64,000 bases of DNA, from the NCBI GenBank assembly GCA_050084985.1, contig JBITNC010000001.1:52390001-52454000 (forward strand). Reading direction: 5' to 3'. The notes under the pieces were generated by a model. The model did no database searches. It saw only the letters and a program-made list of their open reading frames with translations, and was not told where the DNA came from. Both the position numbers and the translations under genes were made by a program. Positions 55,442 through 64,000 of this stretch are shown here, one piece after another (the first letter of the stretch is position 1; each line of letters begins with the position of its first letter). The stretch is from Nageia nagi (lineage: Eukaryota; Pinophyta).

Positions 55442-57243
55442 TGGAAGCTTCTATTATTGATAGATATAATGTAATCTCAAAGGGTTTGGTTTGGTTGAGT
55501 TCTCCATTACTCATAATACTAGATTTCTTGAAAGAGCAAAAGGTGGTGGGAATGTGCGTATGTTGGTTTTCTTCTCAATCTCTAGGTTATAGACTAGTTT
55601 CTATCTATTATAAAGGTTTAAAGTAACATGTAAGAGATAAAAAAAGTAGAGAGTTACTAAAAATAGATGAACATATTAAAATAAAACTTAAACAAGAACT
55701 ACATAGCTTGGGCATTGCAGCATAGGCAACAATCCATAGCTAAGATTAAGAATAATGAGCTATCTTACCCTTGGGGTCTCACAATCACAATACATAGCCA
55801 CAACTTAAGACAACATTCCATACATAATATTCATAGAAGCAATAAACAACCACTTGTTTCAAATGGGCAAAGCATTATCTATTTGAATTATCATGTATGA
55901 AAGCACCTTACAGACTTGGGTAAATTTGCTAGAATGTTTGACTTTATTGATTTCTAATAGTTCATCATTTATACATTTACATAGCCTACTGGGTTGTTGT
56001 CTATCATAAATATACATAATTACTCTTCCTAGTTGAAGCTGGCAAAGAAAACTATTTACAATAAATATTACAAATGTATTAGATTACATAGTGAATAAGT
56101 ACTGATAGCATAATTATATGAGAATTTGCAATTTTTGAATAGTTATATCCATTGAGCCATAATCTTCTTGACATGTCATTGACTACTCCCTTTTTTTGGT
56201 CTTATAATTGCATAAATATGGTATTGTTAATGATTGAAGAAGTATTCATCTACAATTTGATAGGTATGATCTAGCACTGTGCTTTATCAATAATCATCTA
56301 CTTCTTTGCAACCATTGATGATCCATACTGTAGTTCTATTTGAATAGATTAATGGGGGTGATGAATAATATATCAAGTTAGTTTGAGAAGAAACTACCAC
56401 TATTATGTGGAATTGAGTTGAAGTCAACACATTAATAGGGTCCTAGGGGTATAACACTTAAGTTCAAGTGGACCAAAGTGTTACCTCTTACCCATTACTC
56501 TCACCTTAGTCTAACGGGTTCTATTTCTTTTCTTTGGGCTCTATTGATGATATGGCTCTCCTTAGTACCTACTGATTTTGGCCAAAAGTTTTGACATCAA
56601 TGCCTAGAATTTGTAGGCTTTATTTGGTATCTTCATGAATCTTCAACTACCATTACTTATTCCAAGATTTGTTGATTTTAACCAAAAATGATGATGTCAC
56701 TATTGAAAAATGGTAGGCTCTATTTGGTATCTTCATGAATCATCACCCACCATTACTTATTATAGGACTTGCTAATTTTTTAGACATAGCTTGGGCTCAC
56801 TTTTACAACAACTCCTGAACATTGTATTTACTACAACTTCTGGATATTGTATTTACAACAACTCCTAAACACTATATTTACAACAACTCCCATACATTGT
56901 ATTTAGAATTTTCACTTCCCATACAATACTACCTAGATGTGATACATCTTCCCCTAGACATGATTTTTCTATACATATAGTTCTTGGCCCTTTTGACTGC
57001 TAACATGATTTAAGGTTTATGCTCGGGAGTTATTGCAACACCTGTTAGATTTTGACTAGAAATTTGTAAGGCAAAATATAAAATACCAAGACTTATATAT
57101 ACAATAGTCTAATGTTGATAACATCCAAATTTCTTCAAACTTAAGACTAATAGAAGACTTAAAAGAATTTTCAAAAATGAATGGAATAATAAAAGAATGA
57201 TAGTTTGTTATCCCAACTTAGAGTGCAATTTTGAAAGAATACA
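55442..57243 (-). repeat. Gypsy-B 5' LTR
   Basis: 1.8 kb, TG on the plus-strand left edge (55442) and ..ATACA at the right edge. It holds four ~25 bp units TTTACAACAACTCCTAAACA (56798-56910) and two diverged blocks with ATGATGTCA near 56600 and 56690. It is followed (minus strand) by a 4-base spacer and the PBS. Confidence 0.88.
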
Positions 57244-57248
57244 CTAGG

Positions 57249-57559
57249 AATCCTAAAATATGCTTTATATTGAAACATAAAGGTCTAATAATTCTTTGAA
57301 GGTCCTAAAAACAAATTAAAATAGGTAACACAAAAAGATAAATCTCGTTTGGGCATGATTCCAACAAATAAAATCATGAAACTAAAGAGCTAAGTCAAAG
57401 ACTTAAGAGTTCAATCTTGTTTGAGACTCAAAATAAGGCAACAAAAATACAAATCAAGATATCTTACTGCTAAAAGCATAAAATAAGAATATAATAAATA
57501 CCTAGAAGTTAAAAATATGGACTTGTTATTCTTGCAGAATCACAACCTGAGGGGTAATA
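57249..57559. other. Spacer right of Gypsy-B
   Basis: A-rich sequence with no gene. Before Gypsy-B inserted it was continuous with 41201-43219. Confidence 0.5.
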
Positions 57560-58880
57560 TTCTTTCATTTATTTATTCTTTCATTCATTCTACTCTCTTG
57601 ATAAAATTTCTTCTATATTTCCCATTTCTTATTTCCATTTTTCTTCTAGTTGTAAATACTTGTATATACTTAGTTTTTATGTAAGAGTCTTGTATATATG
57701 CACTTAGGTATGGCTTGGTTTTATTTAAGGTATTTTTGGGTCATGTTCATATTACCAGGTCATAGTTAGTTGCCATTTTGTTATAAGGAGGGTGTTGTTT
57801 GTATATAGTTCAATGAGTCATGTCCAAGATATATGTATGAGCCATAACTAGGTGAAGTTTGTAAGTCATTCCCTAGAAGTATTGTATATAGTCTATGTTT
57901 GTCTAAGTCATTCTGGAAAGTATTATATAGAGCCATTTCTAAATTTGTCTAGGTCTACTCTAGGTCTTATTATGGAGTGTTATTATATATAATCTATTTG
58001 TTCATAGAAATTACATCCAAGCCCTATCTTGAGTCTTATTTTAGGGTATTATTATATATAGTCTAATTATGTTTGGGCCCTATTATACATAATAGTTAGT
58101 AATGTAGTAGGAAATATTATCAATATTTATTTCCAAACTCAATTGTATCTAAGTGTTAGTCTGAGTTAAGTTATGTAGTGAGCATTATCATAATAATAGG
58201 GCTCATGAAAATGTAATGGTGATGTCATACTTTTTGGTGAAAATCAACACATTCCAGATGGCTTAGTTAGCAAGTGTTCCTATAGTTCTACAAGGTGGGA
58301 GATGTTTGCAACTCTTCATTCAATAAACCTCACTAATTTTCAATGATGACATCACTTTATTTTGGAAAAATCGATAAGTGATAAACATCTTAGGTTTCAA
58401 CAATACATGTTGATGTACAATAAGGCCCGCTAGGTATAAATAAATACTGTAAGAGGAGGTGAAACCTGGATAACTTAATCAAGGATATATAACACCTAAG
58501 ATTTTGCACACATGTTGATCATGAATCATTTCTATTGGAAGTATAGTTCACTCAGGTTTGAATTTGTTGCACCTTTCTTCACCCTTACAGTATTCAACAT
58601 TGGGACTACAAATAAAGATATTTAATGGTTGCAAAGAGTTAAGTGGCCATTAAATATGGAGACAGGTAGATTGAATTACATATATGGTGAACCATACCTG
58701 ATAAATTAAGCAATAGTCCTAGACAAACCATGGTCAAAGATAAAATTGATGGAATGTGGTTGAATAGGTATGAGATAAAAGATCTATAGATTTCGAGAAT
58801 CGATGCTACATATGGACCATGCTTCTTAATTATTTGTAGTCAAAGAGCCTTCTGTAAATACTATAAATATTCAATTTTAT
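57560..58880 (+). mobile_element. Gypsy-like LTR remnant, plus orientation
   Basis: It aligns in reverse with the Gypsy LTRs. Landmarks in order are GTATTGTATATAGTC/TCTAAGTCATTCTGG units (57880-58080; the 25-bp repeat zone), ATGGTGATGTCATACTTTTT (58216), GATGACATCACTTTATTTTGG (58343), GTAAGAGGAGGTGAAACC (58450) and AATGGTTGCAAAGAGTTAA (58624). No internal sequence adjoins it, so it is probably an old solo LTR of a related family. Edges are uncertain. Confidence 0.5.
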
Positions 58881-59093
58881 TAATATTTAGGTATTTATAG
58901 TTATTAATAGTGGACAACCACCCATTTTGTAAAGGTAACATTATAAATAGTGGACTCTTTGAAGTCCAAATGGTAGGACATTCTAGCAAAGTTTTCAGTG
59001 TAAGCTCGATTTTCATGTATGATAATACAAGGCTTGGTGTTTTTACCTATGTATTTTTTGGTTGTTATCCTATTTTTTCATTATCTTTTAATA

Positions 59094-59458
59094 GATAGGA
59101 ATCAATTTGATAGAGATTGGCAAACAGACCCCATGAGTGAGTATCTCACATTTTTCTCATTTAAGAACTTGTTATTGTCACCAAAGTTTAGCATTATCAT
59201 CATTAATTAGATTAGTTTAGGTTTTTATCTCTTTCCTATTACTCTTGACCTTTTTTTTTTTTATCTCTTTCCTATTACCCTTACCCTTTTTTTATCTCTT
59301 TCTTGCAACTTTCAACCTTTTACATAGATAGGAATCAACCTATAACCTAGAGATTGAGCAAAAGACCCCATGAGTGCACTTTCTCACTGACTTTTTCTCA
59401 TTTAAGAAACTTGTTATTATCACCAAACCCTTAGCATTACATCATCCCAATCAACAAG
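59094..59458. repeat. Direct duplication of ~120 bp around T-rich repeats
   Basis: GATAGGAATCAA..GACCCCATGAGTG..TTTTTCTCATTTAAGAA..TTGTTATT occurs at about 59094-59208 and again at about 59326-59458. Between them TTTTATCTCTTTCCTATTAC is repeated three times with poly-T runs (59223-59310). No coding signal; the frame 59019-59210 is incidental. Confidence 0.75.
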
Positions 59459-59459
59459 A

Positions 59460-59918
59460 CTTAATGGTAAAAAATACCTTGAATCGATTGCAAGATACCT
59501 GCATAAATATGTCAAGTCACACATAATCGATCAACCACATGAAGAGAAAGAAAATAAGGAATTGTAGAGAAAATAAATTATTTTCTATTATAAGTGCTAA
59601 AATTGGTAGCATAAAAGTATAATAATCTTTGTTATATGTTATAAAGGAAAATAAAGACCTATTTATAGAAGAAAAGAAATGAAGTATAGAAGACTAAGAA
59701 ATTTGATGCATATACAAAAAATATATCGATAGGTGAAATAATGTAGGCAAACCAATCACCTTCATCAGAAGATTAGATTGTGAGCATTAAACCTAAATAA
59801 ATACATACAAAAGACTTAAATTCTAAGTAGGTGAACAAGGCATGAAGTGGGAGGAGCTATTGATGCAAGACTATTTAAGTCAAAACTAAAGTCAACTTAG
59901 AAATATTAAAATCTTTCA
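59460..59918 (-). repeat. Copia-4 3' LTR (left edge unknown)
   Basis: Begins (minus strand) TGAAAG just after the polypurine tract. There is no second LTR to define its end; the direct duplication ending at 59458 sets a working limit only. Confidence 0.45.
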
Positions 59919-59959
59919 TTCTCCCCTTAATTTGAGTGGGTTAAATTCCAATACAATTC

Positions 59960-61500
59960 TAAGGATTGAGGAATCAATCCTTATGATAATGCTTTGATGA
60001 AGATATTCATGAGTTGGTTATCAATGAGATAAAACTTAAATTCAAGGAAGCCATCATTCACTAAGTCTCTTATAAAATGGTTTTGGATATCTATGTGCTT
60101 GCTTTTGCTATGAAACATCAAATTCTTGGTCATGGAAATGATGTTGGTATTATCATAGTGAATGGGAATGGGCTGGGGAAGTTCCATACCCAAATCCTTA
60201 AACAATTGAGCATCCAAAGGGCTTAGGTGCAAGAAAGGAGGAAGCCATATATATTGCTTTTGCAATTGGGAAAGAATAATGGTCTGTTACTTCTTATTTC
60301 TCCATGAGATGAGATATTTATCGAATAATAAGGCATACCTAGAGGTTATCTTCCTATCATCAAGGTTGTCAGCCCAATCAAAATCTGTACAAGGATCCAA
60401 AGTATTAGAGCCAATAGACTTATACTAGATACCAAAGGATTTGGTGTTGAACATATACCAAAGTATCCTTTTGGTTTCCTTCTAATGGGATTAATGAGGA
60501 GAATGCATGAATATAACTACTAGATTGGTAACAAATATTATATTAGGAAGGGTAGCTAAGAGATATATTAAACTACCAATAAGGGACCTGTATAGGGTTG
60601 CATGTACTAAAGGAGTGGAATCCTCCTTCATCAATTTACAATATACAACCATAGGGGTACCAACAAGTTTATAATCTTTCATGGAGAATTTGGCAAGCAT
60701 ATCATCAACATATTTGGTTTCAGTGATGAAGATGTCATTGGATGACTATTTAACTTGCATGCGTAAAAAATATTACATGTCACCTAGATCATTCATCTCA
60801 AACTCATTAACCATGGTAGTCATAAATTGGCAGAGCATGAAAGAAGAGGAGCTCATAAAAATAATATCATCAACATAGAGACAAATGAAGATATAGTCAA
60901 ATCTGGATACCTTAGAGTATAATGTGGCTTCCACAAAGTACCTTTGATAGCCATTCTTATGGAAGTAGGTGTCAATTTGGGAGTACTAGGTGCACAGGGC
61001 TTACTTTAGCCAATAAAGAGCTTTCTTAAGCAGGTACACTTTGTCCTCATGGCCAATGATGATGAATCCTTGGGATTGATATAGTAGACTTCTTATTCTA
61101 AGTCACCATTCAAGAAGGTAGACTTTACATCCTTTTGATACATAGAAGTTCAAAATAGAATGCAAGAGAAAGAAGAAATCGAACTATCTCAAGTCAAGAA
61201 ATTGGTACAAATAAATATTCATAGTCTAGGTCTTCTTTCTAGTCATAGCCCTTAGAAACTATTTTGGCTTTGTATTTGGAAATACTGCCATCAACATTAT
61301 GCTTTACCTTGTAAATTCATTTCACACTAATGACATACTTATTCTTTGGAGGAAATACTAGCTCATAGGAGTCATTCTTTTGGATTTGTGCAGTCTAATC
61401 TTCCATATCTTGTTACCAATCTTCATTTATAACAAATTTTGTGAATTTTTAAGGCTCAATAAAGGATGAGGATATCAAGGCTTAGTTAGTGATTTGATCA
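59960..61500 (-). pseudogene. pol: Copia-4 RT/RNase H pseudogene
   Basis: An RT remnant at 61330-60840 is heavily broken. MLAKFSMKDYKLVGTPM and LYRSLIGSLIYLLATLPNI (60700-60520) are the L-x-R-F-x-M..P..Y-R-x-x-I-G-S-L-x-Y-L block. RNase H ends with HYDNTNIISMTKNLMFHSKS, KHIDIQNHFIRDLV and LIDNQLMNIFIKAL (60160-59985). The divergence and the motif FHSKSKHID separate it from the Copia-1/2/3 family. It ends ~45 bp before the polypurine tract. Confidence 0.8.
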
Positions 61501-61639
61501 TCCCACTTGATCGTTGTGAGGTCATTCCTTTAGTAAAATCATCATCCATCATATGAGATTATGGATGATTTCATGCAAGCCTTATCTTGGGAGGAGGCGC
61601 AGTTGAGGGTTTGGGTAGTTTTGGGTAGGAAGGCTATTA

Positions 61640-62650
61640 GGATGCTACTATATTAGAGGGACAAGTGTTTTAAAACTCAGGAATGATGTAAAAAGTATCA
61701 AAGCCTTTGGTATAAATACCCCTTCATTAAAAATTATATCCCAATTGATGTGCAACTTACCAGAATTTGGATCATAGTACATGTAGGATTTAGAATCATC
61801 ATAGTATCCCAAAAATACACACTCAATGGAATTTTCATCCAATTTTTGCCTATTCTCCTTAGAAATATACACATACTAGGTGAAGCTAAAGATCCTCAAG
61901 TGAGAGATACTATGTTTCTTATGAAACCAAGCCTAATAGGGGGTTGAATCTTGCATCACCTTGGTCATGCAATGATTTAAGATATGGAAACATTCCTCCA
62001 TAATTAGTTGTATAGGTTCATCTCTTTCAATATGCACTAATTCATTTCAATAACCATCCAGTTCTTTTGTTCTACAATATCATTCTCTTGAGGAGTGTAG
62101 GCAATTATGTATTATCGCTTGATCCCATGTTGATTGTAGTAGGCTTTAAATTCATTAGAAAGGTATTCATCACCCTTATCTATCTAGAACTTCTTTAGAG
62201 TCTAGCTAGATTGAATCTTAATAAATACTTTGAACTTGAAGAAGTAGTAAAAGTATTGAATTTGGCCTACAATAAGTACAACCAACTCATGCAATAAAAA
62301 TCATCAGTAAAAATCAACATATACATGCACTTCGTAATGTTGCAAGTCTACATAGGGCCATTAAGATCCACATGCACCACTTTGAGGGGCATCTTAAAGT
62401 GATATGGTTGGGTGTGAAATTTGTCGCAATGTTATTTCCCATAAATGCAGCTCTCACGCATAGTGTATGATGGATTAGAGAAGGTTGGTAGTCATATCAC
62501 AAGTTTATGCATTTCTCGCAATGAGTTGAATTTGACATGGATGAAACACTGATGCCACATCCATGCTGGATCAAGAGTGGTATTAAAGTATTTAATAATA
62601 GATGGATGCATATTTAATATACACATTCTATTCTCAATCATGAGAATAAT
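61640..62650 (-). pseudogene. pol: Copia-4 integrase pseudogene
   Basis: NSLREMHKLVI..ESCIYGKQHCDKFHTQPY-type finger (62540-62410), PLKVVHVDLNGPM (first Asp, 62370), then a heavily stopped core to about 62050. The C-terminal segment MYISKENRQKLDENSIECVF then LGYYDDSKSYMYYDPNSGKL (61872-61750) is the copia KRxKLDxKSxxCIFLGY..KGYR block. Confidence 0.78.
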
Positions 62651-62785
62651 GGTGACTACTTGGTGATTTATCTTATGTGTGATGGTGCAACTCTTTTTAT
62701 TAAAAATTAGTATGCAAAAGATTGATTTGCATCCTTTTTTTCATCTTAAATCATGAAAAATAAAAAAGGAATCAAATCTACATCC

Positions 62786-63060
62786 TTATGCATTGACATA
62801 CGTCGAAACTTTTTTTTTAATTTTTTTACTTTTTTGATGCAAATTTAGATGCAATTTTGGATGCAAAAATGGACCTAAAAGAACATATAATCCAATGCAA
62901 ATAAGAACCCAAATGGATGCAAATTTGGATGCAAAAGGATGAAAATTTGTACACAATTTTGGATGCATCAAAATTTAGTCAAAAAAAGGTTTTCAAGAAT
63001 GCTCAAGGCATTAAGATGCAAATTTGGACACCATTTTGAGTCAAAAAAATTTAAACAAGG
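62786..63060. repeat. Short-word repeat, GGATGCAAATTT
   Basis: At least seven near copies of (G/C)ATGCAAATTT(G/A)GA or GATGCAATTTTGG lie between 62837 and 63030, irregularly spaced. AT-rich with no coding signal; the minus frame 62786-62971 (His/Leu/Pro-rich) arises from the repeat. Confidence 0.65.
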
Positions 63061-64000
63061 AAAATAAAGATTTTCAAGTCAATTTTTACTTTTAAATTCC
63101 ACTACCATAGTAAAGCATTATACAATTTAATAATAATTGTATTAATTTTACACTATTTGAGTTCATAGTTGTCTTATCATTTTATAAGAGAAAAAGTCAA
63201 TTCAAGCCCATATTCATTATTCCATTGTGCTCTTTTTATAAATATACCATTTGCAATTGTAACTTATATGGAGTTAAATATAAATAATATTGTCATACCA
63301 CAAGCAACAAGTAAGCTATATATATGAAAAGTTCAATATATTGGTGAAAAGCATATCAATTATAATATTTTCATTGTGAATTATCTTCTTCATCAAGATG
63401 TACAATATGTTTTCCTCTAGGATTATATTAAATTACAAACCACTTTTTGTCATAATCAACATTAGGGATGAAATATATTTAACTGCAATGTTGCGGTAAA
63501 ATATAAGACTCTATTATTAGGTAAAATGTGTGTGAAGTAGATTGCAAAGTAATCACTAGGTCTATCATGCAATATTGTTCTTCTATCAAGTATGTTAAAC
63601 TATTTACATTTAAATGTCACACACTAAAATGACCTATAATCCAATTATATAATTTCTTGAAAATTTTCAACATATTTTGATTTTTTCTGTATCAAGTTTA
63701 TATCTTTTGAACTTGCATGACTTTCTTGATTAAAATTAGCCATCACTCAATAGTAAAATGTTGTTCTTCTCTCATCATTATTTTCTTTTCTGAAGTGTTG
63801 ACCATATGCCCACATTGTAGGGAAAGATAGTACATGCAATTATGTATACAAAAAATGTTATTAATGCTTGAACATATTTACATGAAAATTGAAGTTTTAT
63901 AAAATATTAATAAAAATAATTACCTCAAACTTGTATCCTATAGTGATATTTAATGCATTTTCATCATCTTTATCTATTTTTCCTCTTGCATCTTGTTGTT
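63061..64000. other. AT-rich DNA, nothing recognised
   Basis: No open frame with a domain, no LTR edge and no RNA gene was found. Confidence 0.65.

Larger units (their letters stand above)
43220..57243 (-). mobile_element. Gypsy-B: complete 14 kb Ty3/gypsy element
   Basis: LTRs 43220-44986 (3') and 55442-57243 (5') enclose gag, PR, RNase H, RT, second RNase H, INT and an extra long ORF, all on the minus strand. Flanks CCAGG (43215-43219) and CTAGG (57244-57248) form a target duplication with one transition. Every frame has stops. The RT neighbourhood (YDDLKTYD, CVDFKNLN, YLDDITVFSKSRKDHLEHL) and long LTRs point to the plant Tat-like group. Two traits stand out: RNase H before RT, and ~3.8 kb of extra coding-like sequence after integrase. 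Confidence 0.9.
59460..62700 (-). mobile_element. Copia-4: 3' part of another Ty1/copia family
   Basis: Minus-strand integrase, RT and RNase H remnants in order, then a polypurine tract (AAGGGGAGAATG, plus 59917-59928) and the start of a 3' LTR (TGAAAGATTTTAAT, reading left from 59918). Gag, most of protease and the 5' LTR are absent, so the LTR length and the left border are not known. Sequence motifs differ from Copia-1/2/3. Confidence 0.8.

Noticed and set aside
59019-59210. 63-codon frame as a gene
   Set aside because: Lies in the duplicated T-rich block; the second copy does not keep the frame.
1-64000. tRNA, rRNA or organelle-derived sequence
   Set aside because: No cloverleaf-like GGTTCGAATCC-type T-arm or rRNA landmark was found; the only tRNA-related signals are primer-binding sites.

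Overview
This 64 kb window is nuclear DNA of a seed plant. It is AT-rich, has no intact host gene, and consists almost entirely of nested, decaying retrotransposons. The long noncoding spacers, old elements with many stops and nesting suggest a large, repeat-laden genome, possibly a gymnosperm (inference; no species marker was found). No RNA gene and no CRISPR array was seen.

Layout. 1-2995: gene-poor DNA with one decayed solo copia LTR (minus). 2996-9537: Copia-1 (+), a full-length but heavily mutated Ty1/copia element that lost the catalytic part of its reverse transcriptase. 9538-15229: LINE debris: a minus-strand endonuclease/RT fragment, a 1.16 kb A-tailed insertion inside its RT, and a plus-strand LINE remnant that keeps only ORF1 and a 3' tail. 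15230-17159: nothing recognised. 17160-35433: Copia-2 (+), same family, split inside its RT by Copia-3 (minus, 23933-33024). Copia-3 has a perfect AAGAT target duplication and nearly identical LTRs, so it is the youngest element here. 35434-41200: Gypsy-A (minus), truncated in RT. 41201-43219: spacer holding a ~70 bp periodic array. 43220-57243: Gypsy-B (minus), a 14 kb Ty3/gypsy element with 1.8 kb LTRs, gag, protease, an RNase H domain placed before RT, RT, a second RNase H, integrase and a long extra 3' ORF. 57560-58880: a gypsy-like LTR remnant in plus orientation. 59094-59458: a direct duplication. 59460-62700: Copia-4 (minus), another copia family, 3' half only. 62786-64000: short-word repeats and AT-rich DNA.

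The three related copia elements share unusual design features. Each has a 3' splice-site-like sequence just before the gag start. Two also have a matching 5' splice site after the PBS, which predicts a ~3 kb leader intron. That intron carries different cargo in each copy, including a Notchless-like WD40 exon flanked by PPR-like pieces in Copia-3. All three have a second polypurine tract ~0.8 kb before the 3' LTR and a repeat zone between the two tracts. In Copia-3 this zone is a nine-unit array whose units each form a hairpin with compensatory stem changes. The gypsy elements share the domain order PR-RNaseH-RT in two independent copies. Gene-level calls rest on peptide motifs read by eye; the coding pieces are pseudogenes and many key changes are G-to-A or C-to-T.
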